DNA of 30,858 nucleotides from UBA2965 sp036526135 (GTDB lineage: Bacteria; Pseudomonadota; Gammaproteobacteria; Pseudomonadales; Azotimanducaceae): contig DATCZA010000025.1 of NCBI GenBank assembly GCA_036526135.1, forward strand, positions 1 to 30,858, in the 5' to 3' direction. A model generated the notes under the pieces. That model had not been told where the DNA came from. It searched no databases and worked only from the letters and a program-made list of their open reading frames with translations. Positions 16,314 through 24,619 of the stretch are shown piece by piece; position 1 is the stretch's first letter, and every line of letters starts with the position of its first letter. The position numbers and the translations under genes were made by a program.

Positions 16314-18188
16314 TCAGAAGTCGCCCAGGGCAGCGGGGTCGTAGGCGGCGCAGCCGCCGTCGCCGAATCCGGCGAACTCATCGACGTCGAACTGCGATCC
16401 CCATCGGAAAGCCCGGTAGTAGAGCAGGCAGCGCTCGCGCTGATCGGGGACGTCCGGGTCCGTCGCGATGGCGGTTTTCACCGAGTCTGTGGTCACGCGC
16501 TCGGTGGTCATGTAGATGCCCTTATCCTCGAGGGTGTCCAGCACGATGGACGTGGCGCCGTTCCGGCCCCAGGGCAACCAGCGGACCTCACCGCCGTCCC
16601 GTCCCGTGCCCGGGTCGCCGTTGTAGGCGAACTCCGTCCAGTAGGAAGTGATGCTCTCGGCAAGCGCGTGGCGGCCTTCGCTTTCGTGGTAGAGGTAGCC
16701 GAGCCCCAGCCCGCCCGAGAAGGAACCGAAGACGAAGGGGATCTCCAGGGCGTGGGCCGCGCCGAGGGCGACGCTCAGATCGAAGCCCAACACGCTTGGC
16801 TCCTCGTCCCAGTCGAAACGGTAGGCGTAGACGTGGGGGTTGCCGGCGGCCGCCATGGCGTTGGCGAACTCATCGACGCCGCGTGCCTTCCACGCCTGGC
16901 CGAGATATTTCACCTGGCGCCGGTAGCCGGCCTCGTCCTTCAGCCTGCGGAAGATCCACAGATAGGTATTCACGTGCTCAGGGCTCGCGGCCATGAACAG
17001 GGCGGGCTCGTCCCGGTTGCTGCCGAGGATCACGGGCACGGCGTTGTGGCGCGAGGGGTCGCCGAACACGTCGGCCAGCGGACCATCGGGAAGCACGTGG
17101 CCGTCGCCGAGGGCCTCCGGCGTGTCGATCATCCCGGCGAACCCGTTATCGAACACGGCGAACAGCTCGGTAAGGCTCTTGCCGTAAAGATAGTCGCGGA
17201 TGGCGCCGGCCGGCATGTTCTCCTGAACCCGCCTGGCGTCCTCCGGGGAGCTTGCGCGGCCGTCGGCGATCAGCAGGCGGTTGACGATCTCACGAGCGCT
17301 GCTGGGGTGGCCGCCGTCCTCGGCGTATGCGCTTGCCCGGGCCATGGGCATGGGCGTGAGCCCGCCGCTCTGGGCGATGGCCCGGTGAAACAGGCCGGCC
17401 GCCCGGGGCGAGGCCAGCATGCTGAGCGTGTTGGTGCCGCCGGCGGACTCGCCGAAGACGGTGACGTTGTCCGGGTCGCCGCCGAACGCCTGGATGTTGT
17501 CGCGGACCCAGGTCAGCGCCTGGATGAGGTCCAGGGTGCCGTAGTTGCCCGAGTCGTGCAGCCGGTTGCCGGTGGTCAGGGCGGGGTGGGCGAACCAGCC
17601 GAGGTGGGCGAGCCGGTAATTCACCGTGACCACCACCACGTCGCGCCAGGTGGCCAGACGGGCGCCGTCGTAGGGGCCGTTGTGCCCCACGGAGTTGCCG
17701 CCGCCGTGTATCCAGAACATCACCGGCAGGCGCCGGGCGTTGGCCGGGGCGTAGATGTCCAGATACAGACAGTCCTCGCTGCCCGCCGCCACCCGGGTGG
17801 GCGCGAACCCGTCGCCGGAGATCACCCCCGCTCTCTGCGCGCACAGCGGTCCGGCAGCGGTGGCCTCGCGAACGCCGGGCCACGGCTCGGCGGGCTCCGG
17901 CGCACGCCAGCGCAGCGCGCCCACGGGCGGGCGGGCATAGGGAACGCCGCGCCACGTGCGCGCGCCGTGGTTGCCGATGAACCCGACGACGTCCCCGCTT
18001 TCGGTGGTCCGCCGGGTCACGTCGTCCGGCGTCGCCGGCTCGGGCGGCGTGCGGTCCAGCGCTCTCGCGGCGTCCAGCAGGGTTTCCGCCGGAAACCAGG
18101 CAAACAGGGCAAGGATGAGCCCCGACAGGACGATTAGGATGATGGTGACGCGCTGCAACGGCGGGCTCTTAGTCGCGAAAGCGCGCAT
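16314..18188 (-). CDS. Type-B carboxylesterase, membrane-anchored or exported
   Basis: This 624-residue alpha/beta hydrolase of the carboxylesterase/acetylcholinesterase family hydrolyses esters. It has the oxyanion-hole motif IHGGGNS (HGGG at 161-164), the nucleophile Ser248 in FGESAGGTN, the acid glutamate in GSNRDEPAL, and the histidine in AAHALEIPFVFG. The early SEDCLYLDIY motif is also family-typical. A hydrophobic segment at about residues 15-35, without a clear cleavage site, suggests a signal anchor, so the enzyme would face the periplasm. I chose the ATG at 18188; a TTG three codons upstream is less likely. It is divergent from the amidohydrolase operon across only 65 bp, so the promoters must lie very close together. 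Confidence 0.9.
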   Translation of the reverse strand: MRAFATKSPPLQRVTIILIVLSGLILALFAWFPAETLLDAARALDRTPPEPATPDDVTRRTTESGDVVGFIGNHGARTWRGVPYARPPVGALRWRAPEPAEPWPGVREATAAGPLCAQRAGVISGDGFAPTRVAAGSEDCLYLDIYAPANARRLPVMFWIHGGGNSVGHNGPYDGARLATWRDVVVVTVNYRLAHLGWFAHPALTTGNRLHDSGNYGTLDLIQALTWVRDNIQAFGGDPDNVTVFGESAGGTNTLSMLASPRAAGLFHRAIAQSGGLTPMPMARASAYAEDGGHPSSAREIVNRLLIADGRASSPEDARRVQENMPAGAIRDYLYGKSLTELFAVFDNGFAGMIDTPEALGDGHVLPDGPLADVFGDPSRHNAVPVILGSNRDEPALFMAASPEHVNTYLWIFRRLKDEAGYRRQVKYLGQAWKARGVDEFANAMAAAGNPHVYAYRFDWDEEPSVLGFDLSVALGAAHALEIPFVFGSFSGGLGLGYLYHESEGRHALAESITSYWTEFAYNGDPGTGRDGGEVRWLPWGRNGATSIVLDTLEDKGIYMTTERVTTDSVKTAIATDPDVPDQRERCLLYYRAFRWGSQFDVDEFAGFGDGGCAAYDPAALGDF

Positions 18189-18253
18189 TGTAGACAAGAC
18201 GGGGCGATGTGCGAGAATCCGGCGGTCGGGGGAAATGTCCGGGAGACGTGGAG

Positions 18254-19951
18254 ATGAGCGAGCACGAGCTGGTGATTCGCGGCGGCACGGTGGTCGACGG
18301 CACCGGCAGCCCGGAACGGACGGCCGACGTGGCGGTGCGTGCCGGGGTCATCGTGGCGGTGGGTGAGGTCGACGGCTCGGGCCGGCGCGAGATCCGCGCC
18401 GACGGCGCCCTGGTCACCCCGGGGTTCGTGGACATTCACACTCACTACGACGGCCAGGCCACTTGGTCCAACCGCCTGTCCCCCTCGAGCCATCACGGGG
18501 TCACCACGGTGGTGATGGGCAACTGCGGCGTGGGGTTCGCGCCCGTCAAACCCACCGACCGGGACCTGCTCATCGAGCTCATGGAAGGCGTGGAGGACAT
18601 CCCTGGCGCTGCGCTGCACGAAGGCATCCACTGGGAGTGGGAGACCTTTCCCCAGTACCTCGACTATCTATCGCAGCGCTCGTTCGACATGGACATCGGC
18701 GCACAGCTGCCCCACGGCGCCTTGCGGGTGTACGTCATGGGTCGGCGAGGCGCGGACCGGGAGGCAGCCAGCGCAGACGACATCGCCCTGATGCGCGCGC
18801 TCACGGCGGAAGCCATCGAGGCCGGCGCGCTGGGTTTTTCCAGCTCGCGCACGCTCAACCACCGCAGCAGCAAGGGCGCACCGACGCCTTCGCTCACCGC
18901 GGCCAGGCAGGAACTGCTCGGCATCGCCCGCGGGCTCAAGGACGCGGGCCGCGGCGTCATGGAGATGATTTCCGACTTCCAGGATGCCGACGAGGAGTTC
19001 GCTCATCTGACGGCGATGACGCGGGAGAGCGGCCGACCCATGTCCATCTCGCTGGCTCAGGGCTTGAGCCCCAACGGCTGGCGCAGCCTGCTCGGCCGCA
19101 TTGCCAGCGCCAGCGAAGCAGGCCTGCCCATGCGCGCGCAGGTCGCCCCCCGGCCCATCGGCATTCTCCTGGGGCTCACCACCACGCTGAACCCGTTCGT
19201 CACCCACCCGGCCTACCGGGAGATCGCCGGCCTGGCGCTGGCCGAGCGGGTGCGCGCCATGCGCGACCCGGAACGCAGGGCCGCCATCCTCGCGGGATCC
19301 CCGGGGCGCGGATTCCAGCGCCTGTGGGGGCTCATGGCCAACGGCGCCAAGATCTGGCGTTTAGAGGACCCGCCCGACTACGAGCCGGCGCCGCAGGACA
19401 GCCTGGCGAGCCGCGCCCGGGTGGCCCGGGTGGACCCCTGGGAGTACGTCTACGACCAGCTTCTGCAAGCCGAAGGGCGGCAGATTCTCTACACGCCGTT
19501 CGCCAACTACGCCGAGGACAACCTGGACTGCTGCCGGGAGATGATCCTGCACCCGGATACCGTCATGGGCCTGGGTGACGGCGGCGCCCACGTGGGCACG
19601 ATCTGCGATGCCAGCTTCGTGACAACCCTGCTCACGCACTGGGGCCGGGACCGCACCCGGGGCGAGCGCATCCCTCTACCCGTGCTGGTGAAAAGCCAGA
19701 CGGCGGATACGGCCCGGGCCGTGGACCTCAACGACCGCGGCGTCCTCGCACCCGGCATGAAGGCCGACATCAACGTCATCGACTTCGAGCGCCTGAAGGT
19801 GCGCGCGCCGGAGATCGTTCACGACCTCCCCGCCGGCGGTGCCCGCCTGCAGCAGAAGGCGGACGGTTATCTGGCCACCATCGTCAGCGGCCAGGTCACC
19901 TACGAGAACGGCGAGGCCACGGAGGCGCTGCCCGGCCGGCTGATTCGCTGA
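18254..19951 (+). CDS. Amidohydrolase, N-acyl-D-amino-acid deacylase family
   Basis: This 565-residue metal-dependent hydrolase has a split beta-sandwich and TIM barrel. Metal ligands H62 and H64 lie in VDIHTHYDGQ, the zinc cysteine C91 in GNCGVGFAP, and the catalytic aspartate D442 in GLGDGGAHVG. The C-terminal sandwich ends DRGVLAPGMKADINVIDF. In D-aminoacylases two further histidines lie mid-barrel; here the corresponding stretches read MISD (238-241) and SISLAQ (264-269), without histidine. It may therefore be a mononuclear variant with a different amide or lactam substrate. I used the ATG at 18254, not the upstream in-frame ATG at 18209. The stop is one base before the CoA-transferase start, making it first in a three-gene operon. 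Confidence 0.85.
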   Translation: MSEHELVIRGGTVVDGTGSPERTADVAVRAGVIVAVGEVDGSGRREIRADGALVTPGFVDIHTHYDGQATWSNRLSPSSHHGVTTVVMGNCGVGFAPVKPTDRDLLIELMEGVEDIPGAALHEGIHWEWETFPQYLDYLSQRSFDMDIGAQLPHGALRVYVMGRRGADREAASADDIALMRALTAEAIEAGALGFSSSRTLNHRSSKGAPTPSLTAARQELLGIARGLKDAGRGVMEMISDFQDADEEFAHLTAMTRESGRPMSISLAQGLSPNGWRSLLGRIASASEAGLPMRAQVAPRPIGILLGLTTTLNPFVTHPAYREIAGLALAERVRAMRDPERRAAILAGSPGRGFQRLWGLMANGAKIWRLEDPPDYEPAPQDSLASRARVARVDPWEYVYDQLLQAEGRQILYTPFANYAEDNLDCCREMILHPDTVMGLGDGGAHVGTICDASFVTTLLTHWGRDRTRGERIPLPVLVKSQTADTARAVDLNDRGVLAPGMKADINVIDFERLKVRAPEIVHDLPAGGARLQQKADGYLATIVSGQVTYENGEATEALPGRLIR

Positions 19952-19952
19952 G

Positions 19953-21152
19953 ATGGGGCCGCTTTCCCACATTCGCGTGCTCGACCTCACCATCGCCCGC
20001 GCGGGCCCGAGTGCCGTACGGCTGCTGGCGGACTGGGGCGCCGACGTGATCAAGATCGAGCCTGTGCCGGGCGCAGGGCAATCGGTGACCGGGGCCAGGC
20101 GCGGGCCGGACGAGCAGAACCTGCACCGCAACAAGCGCAGCCTCTGTCTCGATCTCAAGCACCCGGATGGCCACGGGCTGTTTCTCGAGCTCGCAGCCGT
20201 GGCCGACGTGGTGGTCGAGAACTTCAAGGTGGACGTCAAGCACCGCCTGAGGGTGGACTACGAGACGCTCAAGCAGGTTAACGAAAGCATCATCTACGCG
20301 AGCATCTCGGGCTTCGGTCAGGAGGGCCCTTACGCGGACCGGGGCGGCGTGGATCAGATCGTCCAGGGCATGAGCGGGCTCATGTCGGTGACGGGGGAGC
20401 CGGGAGGCGGCCCCATGCGGGTGGGCGTGGCCATCAGCGACACGTCCGCCGGCATGTTTCTAGGGCAGGGCATCCTGCTGGCGCTGCTGCATCGGGAGCG
20501 GACGGGCGAGGGGCAGTGGGTTCACACGTCGCTGCTCGAAGCCATGATGTGCAAGCTGGATTTTCAGGGCGCCCGCTACACCATGACGGGCGAGGTGCCG
20601 ACCCAGCAGGGCAACGACCACCCGGCCTACACCCCCATGGGCACGTTCCTGGCCAGCGACGGCCAGGTGAACATCGCTGCCTCCATGCCGCGCCTGTGGC
20701 AGCGGTTCTGCGAGGCGCTGGGGGCGGACGATCTGCTGGCCCATCCCGATTACCAGACCACGGCGGATCGCATCGCGCGCAAGGACCAGCTCAAGGAGGC
20801 GATCAACGCCATCACAAGCCAGCGCACGTCGGCCGATCTGGTGGGCGTCCTGAACGAGGCGGGCGTGCCGTGCGGGTCCATCAACACCATTGGCGAAGGT
20901 TTCGAGGATCCTCAGGTGCGCCACCTGGGCATGGCGAAGCCGGCGCCGCACCCTGATATGGGTTCGGTGAACCTCATCCGCTCCCCCATCAACCTGTCGC
21001 GCTTTCCTCAGGAGGCGGCCTTCCGCAACGCGGCTCCGGACCCCGGTTTTGACACCCGCGCCGTGCTGACCGAGCTCGGTATTCCCAGCTCCCGCATCGA
21101 CGCGCTGGCGGCGGCGGGCGCCATCGCCTGCACCGACCCGGCATCGGCCTGA
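19953..21152 (+). CDS. Class III CoA-transferase (CaiB/BaiF family)
   Basis: This 399-residue enzyme should move CoA between a donor acyl-CoA and an acid acceptor through an aspartyl-CoA thioester. The family N-terminus is IRVLDLTIARAGPSAVRLLADWGADVIKIE (spanning residues 7-36), with NKRSLCLDLKHPDG following. The catalytic aspartate is in VGVAISDTSAGMF, and ISGFGQEGPYADRGGVDQ is the conserved active-site region. The ATG begins one base after the amidohydrolase stop, so the two are translationally coupled. It is followed seven bases later by a GPH symporter. The operon would import a compound, cleave an amide-like bond and activate the released acid. The acceptor is unknown. Confidence 0.92.
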   Translation: MGPLSHIRVLDLTIARAGPSAVRLLADWGADVIKIEPVPGAGQSVTGARRGPDEQNLHRNKRSLCLDLKHPDGHGLFLELAAVADVVVENFKVDVKHRLRVDYETLKQVNESIIYASISGFGQEGPYADRGGVDQIVQGMSGLMSVTGEPGGGPMRVGVAISDTSAGMFLGQGILLALLHRERTGEGQWVHTSLLEAMMCKLDFQGARYTMTGEVPTQQGNDHPAYTPMGTFLASDGQVNIAASMPRLWQRFCEALGADDLLAHPDYQTTADRIARKDQLKEAINAITSQRTSADLVGVLNEAGVPCGSINTIGEGFEDPQVRHLGMAKPAPHPDMGSVNLIRSPINLSRFPQEAAFRNAAPDPGFDTRAVLTELGIPSSRIDALAAAGAIACTDPASA

Positions 21153-21159
21153 AGCCGCC

Positions 21160-22488
21160 GTGAACGTCCAACCGCTTTCGGTTCGGGAGCGCATGGGCTA
21201 CGGCGTGGGCGATTTCGGCGTCAATCTGTTCTTCATCCCGGCCATGACGTACCTGCTGTACTTCTACACGGACGTGTTCGGGCTGAGCGCAGCGGCCGCC
21301 GGAGGCGTGTTCCTCGTGGCCCGGGTGGTGGACGCGGTGACCGACCCGCTCATGGGCGGGATTGCCGAGCGCACGAGCAGCCGCTGGGGGCGGCTTCGGC
21401 CCCACATTCTCTTCGGCGCGCTGCCTCTGGGGGCGATCGCCGTGCTCACCTTCACCACCCCGGACCTGAACGATGCCGGCAAGCTCTGGTGGGCGGCCGT
21501 CACGTACGTGCTGTTCGGCATCGCCTACACGGTGGTCTCCATTCCCTACTCGGCGCTGACCGCGTCGATCACGGCCGATCATCACGAGCGGACGCTGCTG
21601 ACCACCGTGCGCATGGGTTGCGCGTTCGCTGGCGGCTACGTGGTCTCCGTGGGCATGCTGCCCCTGGTGGGTCTTTTCGAGACCCAAGCCGCGGGTTTTG
21701 CCTGGGCCATGGTGATCTTCGCTACGTTTGCCACGGGGCTGCTGTGGCTGACCGTGGCGAACACGCGCGAGCGCGTGCAGCCGCCGGCTACCCAGAAGCT
21801 GACGGTTCGTGACAGCTTCAGGGCCGTGTTCGCAAACCCGCCGCTGCTCGTCGTGATCGTGCTTTTCACCGGCGGCATGCTCTCTTTCACCATCCGCCAG
21901 TCGGTCACCCTCTACTACTTCAAGTACAACCTCGGCCGGGAGGATCTCATCGCGCTTTTCTTCGGCATCACTCTTCCCGTGATGATGGTCGGCCTGCTCG
22001 GGGTGCCCCGGCTGGCGGCCGCCGTTGGCAAAGCGGGCGGCATCGTCGTGGGGGCGCTTGTCACTATCGTCGGATGCGCGGGTCTGTACCTGACGCCCTA
22101 CGACTCGGTGACCTGGGTGTTCGTCTGGTCGTGCGTCATCGCCCTTGGCGGGACGCCCATCGCCGTGCTGGGCTGGGCCATGATCCCGGACACGGTGGAG
22201 TACGCCCAATGGCGCATGGGGCTCAGAGCCGATGGAGCCATCTTCGGTTTCGCGAGCTTCTTTCAGAAGCTGGCCAAGGCCGTGGGCGGAGCAGGCGTCG
22301 CGGGAGCTCTGGCCCTGGCCGGCTACGTGGCCAACGTGGAGCAGTCCGAGGCGTCGCTCAGAGCCATTCACAACATGATGACCCTGGCGCCGGCGCTCAT
22401 CATGCTGGTGCTGATCATCGCCGCCCGGGCCTACCGCCTGGACGCCGCGACTCATCGGCGAATCGTGCAGGAGCTCTCCGGCGCGTGA
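21160..22488 (+). CDS. GPH-family (MelB-like) cation symporter
   Basis: This 442-residue membrane protein has about 12 helices and is of the glycoside-pentoside-hexuronide:cation symporter type. Hallmarks are GYGVGDFGVNLFF at the N-terminus, the DAVTDPLMGGIAERTSSRWGR loop near residues 54-74, and the mid-protein IPYSALTASIT and TVRMGCAF stretches. Members carry sugars or glycosides, and several uncharacterised relatives sit in catabolic clusters, so a sugar substrate should not be assumed. The start is GTG, seven bases after the CoA-transferase stop. It is the last gene of the operon, convergent with the RraA-like gene 15 bp away. Confidence 0.87.
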   Translation: MNVQPLSVRERMGYGVGDFGVNLFFIPAMTYLLYFYTDVFGLSAAAAGGVFLVARVVDAVTDPLMGGIAERTSSRWGRLRPHILFGALPLGAIAVLTFTTPDLNDAGKLWWAAVTYVLFGIAYTVVSIPYSALTASITADHHERTLLTTVRMGCAFAGGYVVSVGMLPLVGLFETQAAGFAWAMVIFATFATGLLWLTVANTRERVQPPATQKLTVRDSFRAVFANPPLLVVIVLFTGGMLSFTIRQSVTLYYFKYNLGREDLIALFFGITLPVMMVGLLGVPRLAAAVGKAGGIVVGALVTIVGCAGLYLTPYDSVTWVFVWSCVIALGGTPIAVLGWAMIPDTVEYAQWRMGLRADGAIFGFASFFQKLAKAVGGAGVAGALALAGYVANVEQSEASLRAIHNMMTLAPALIMLVLIIAARAYRLDAATHRRIVQELSGA

Positions 22489-22503
22489 CGCGCCCGGGTA
22501 ATT

Positions 22504-23208
22504 CTAGTGAATGTCCGCCGCGTCCCCCCAGGCGTCGCGCAGGCTCGCCATGTCGAAGCCGGGCTGTCGGGCTGCCTCGATGATGACCCGCTCGCGGCGC
22601 GCGATGGTGTCCGCCGCCGCGGCGACCTCGGCTGCGACTTCCCAGGGGATCACCACCGCGCCGTGCTGGTCGGCGTGAATCAGGTCGCCGCCGTTCACGC
22701 GCATGCCGGCCACGTTCACCGTGCGGCCGAAGTCCACCGGGTGAACGTAGGCGTGTGACGGGCCGATGCGGTCGGCCAGCATCTGAAAACCTTCGGCGAT
22801 GTCCGGGATGTCGCGCACGCTGCCATCGGTGATCACGCCGAGGCAGCCGAACCCCTTGTGCACGTTGCTGTTCACCTCGCCCCACCAGGAGCCGTAGCCG
22901 CGCTGGTCGCCGTCCATGTCCTGGATGACCATGACGCTGGGCTTGGGCCCCTCGTCCACGTAGGCGTAGTAGGCGTCACGCAGTGCCTGTGCATCGCTGC
23001 CGCGCAGGTGTCCGGGGTGCGCGGCACGGATGGTGGCCGTGCGCGCCACCGCCACCAGGGGCGGCAGCTCCGGGCGGGTGCAGACAAGGGGGCGAACGGT
23101 GTAGCCGTAGCCGCGCCGCTCCGGGGCAACCACCTCCAGCGCGTTGCAGACGGTGGGCGTATCCAGACGCTGAAGCTCGGCGATGAGGTCCGCGGTGAGT
23201 TCGGTCAT
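22504..23208 (-). CDS. RraA-like / HMG-CHA aldolase family protein
   Basis: This 234-residue protein has the RraA-like swivelling beta/alpha fold. Motifs are TPTVCNALE near residue 17, DMDGDQRGYGSWWGEVNSN at about 97-115, GCLGVITDGSVRDIPD (metal and substrate site) and DLIHADQHGAVVIPWE. This family includes metal-dependent aldolases (4-hydroxy-4-methyl-2-oxoglutarate and 4-carboxy-4-hydroxy-2-oxoadipate) as well as the RNase E regulator RraA. Presence in a catabolic region favours a pyruvate-releasing aldolase or decarboxylase. AGGAAGAG lies just upstream of the ATG. The gene is monocistronic, convergent with the GPH operon. Confidence 0.85.
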   Translation of the reverse strand: MTELTADLIAELQRLDTPTVCNALEVVAPERRGYGYTVRPLVCTRPELPPLVAVARTATIRAAHPGHLRGSDAQALRDAYYAYVDEGPKPSVMVIQDMDGDQRGYGSWWGEVNSNVHKGFGCLGVITDGSVRDIPDIAEGFQMLADRIGPSHAYVHPVDFGRTVNVAGMRVNGGDLIHADQHGAVVIPWEVAAEVAAAADTIARRERVIIEAARQPGFDMASLRDAWGDAADIH

Positions 23209-23405
23209 GGGCTCTTCCTGACGGTTCCATACGCTGAAAGTATCACGCCCGCGCGCGGATGGGCCAAGCGCTGCGTCGGAGCTCTTTCACCGGCGTGCAC
23301 GTTGCGAACGGAATGCTGTTTATCGTCTTATCGTCCGGCTAATCAACGTGCGCAAGTTCGCCGACTGAGCCCGGCCTGACGAGGTGCCCGCCGACGTGCC
23401 GGGTG

Positions 23406-24347
23406 TCAGGCGCCGATTCGCACCGACAGCTGATCGCACGTTGCGCCGTGCAGGACCGCATTGGCGGTCGAACCCACCGCAAGACTCGGGCCTGAGCGTC
23501 CGTGCGTGCCGAGCACGACGAGATCTGCTCCGATGCGACTGGCCAGCCGGTGAATTGCACCTGAGACCGATCCGGGCACCGAGTACCGCCTATCCTCGGG
23601 AACCTCGTAGAGCTCACCGAGGCTGTCGAGCAGCTCGCGTTCCATTTGTTGGGTATCGACGTCGTAGCCCATGTACACGTGGCACAGAGAGAGCTCGGCT
23701 CCGCTTTGCTGAGCAATCTTGCGGGCGTGCAGAATTACCTCGGTTGGAACGTGGCACAGAGGGTAGTGCGACTCTTCGCTGGCGTGTGAATGGCGCGGGA
23801 TCAGCTTTATGGGTTTGAGGGCATTCATGAACCGGTGGCCTCGGTTCAGTCGATCCTCCTCTTGCGCGCTCGGCCAAAAACTGCATCGCTCGCATTTGGA
23901 AGGAAGCGTGACCGGGCCCAGGTGAATCGCGACGAGAACGCTTCGATACGGTGGCGAGCGACTCTGGGGCGGATCGTCCAGGTGCACCGTCAGCAGATCG
24001 CAGGGGGTTGCGTGCAGCGTGGCGTTGGAATGGGAGTGAATGATGCCCCGCAGCCCGGACCGGCCGTGGGAGCCGACAATGATTAGATCGCTTCGTTTCC
24101 CGGCTTGCTCGTGAAGTGCGTGGGCAGATTCGCCGCTGACGAACTTGACGGAAGCGACACCGTAATCGGCGCACATCGTCATCAGTCCGGCCTCCTCGGC
24201 AGTGACGGGAGAGTGATCATTCCCGGAGAAGGCGTGCACGACGTCGATCTCTTCAGGGTCGACCAGCTGAGTGGCCCGATCAAGGATCGCCGCCGCGCAA
24301 TCGCGGTTGAAATCTAACCCGACTATCGCGTGTTCAAAGGCTTTCAT
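23406..24347 (-). CDS. Tandem universal stress protein (UspA domains), second repeat possibly damaged
   Basis: This 313-residue protein has a first Usp domain at about 1-125, with the nucleotide-loop motif VGSHGRSGLRG (91-101) followed by SNATLHATPCDLL. The last third, about 200-313, is another Usp half with LCHVYMGYD, VVLGTHGRSG (277-286) and GSTANAVLHGATCD. Between them, YRSVLVAIHLGP (134-145) starts a second domain, but the next 25 residues look non-native. In another frame the DNA at about 23920-23855 encodes GPGHASFQMRAMQFLAERA, a good Usp helix 1. This suggests compensating frameshifts or a deletion fusing two genes. G+C is visibly lower than in neighbouring genes. Usp proteins bind ATP and aid stress survival. 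Confidence 0.75.
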   Translation of the reverse strand: MKAFEHAIVGLDFNRDCAAAILDRATQLVDPEEIDVVHAFSGNDHSPVTAEEAGLMTMCADYGVASVKFVSGESAHALHEQAGKRSDLIIVGSHGRSGLRGIIHSHSNATLHATPCDLLTVHLDDPPQSRSPPYRSVLVAIHLGPVTLPSKCERCSFWPSAQEEDRLNRGHRFMNALKPIKLIPRHSHASEESHYPLCHVPTEVILHARKIAQQSGAELSLCHVYMGYDVDTQQMERELLDSLGELYEVPEDRRYSVPGSVSGAIHRLASRIGADLVVLGTHGRSGPSLAVGSTANAVLHGATCDQLSVRIGA

Positions 24348-24598
24348 GCCAACGCGTCCGTTTGGGTAGTAACAAACAGTCTAACACCCTCAAGCCATGG
24401 TCTGAACGACCCCTTTGGAATAACCCCCGGTTTTCTAATTAGCCCGATGAATATAAGAATGATTTTCGATTAGGAAATCTGAAGGTTTCAGTGGAGTAGC
24501 GCTGCCTGATCAGAAGCGGGCGAGAACGGTTCGCATGGGCTCACCATGCGGGGCCACGGCCATTCGCGGTTCTGGCAGCAGCGGGTGGTCGAGGATAT
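24348..24598. other. AT-rich intergenic region, no gene recognised
   Basis: This gap between the amidase and Usp genes contains a block (about 24410-24490) far richer in A+T than the rest of the window, including TTTTCTAATTAG and CGATTAGGAAAT, which form a loose inverted repeat. It probably holds the Usp promoter; TTGAGG and TACTAC 16 nt apart on the minus strand (about 24368-24395) are a weak candidate. No coding frame in it resembles a protein. Confidence 0.4.
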
Positions 24599-24615
24599 GG
24601 GGCGCCTTACGCCCC
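24599..24615 (-). terminator. Hairpin just downstream of the amidase gene
   Basis: GGGGCG (24599-24604) and CGCCCC (24610-24615) form a perfect 6-bp stem with a 5-nt loop, four bases beyond the amidase stop codon. No T-run follows on the minus strand, so termination efficiency is uncertain, but the position fits a 3' end structure. Confidence 0.4.
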
Positions 24616-24619
24616 CAAC

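Noticed and set aside
16668..18137. 489-codon plus-strand frame opposite the carboxylesterase
   Set aside because: Shadow of a well-supported gene; no domain and skewed composition.
20989..22455. 488-codon minus-strand frame opposite the GPH symporter
   Set aside because: Hydrophilic Gly/His/Arg-rich translation typical of antisense to a membrane protein gene.
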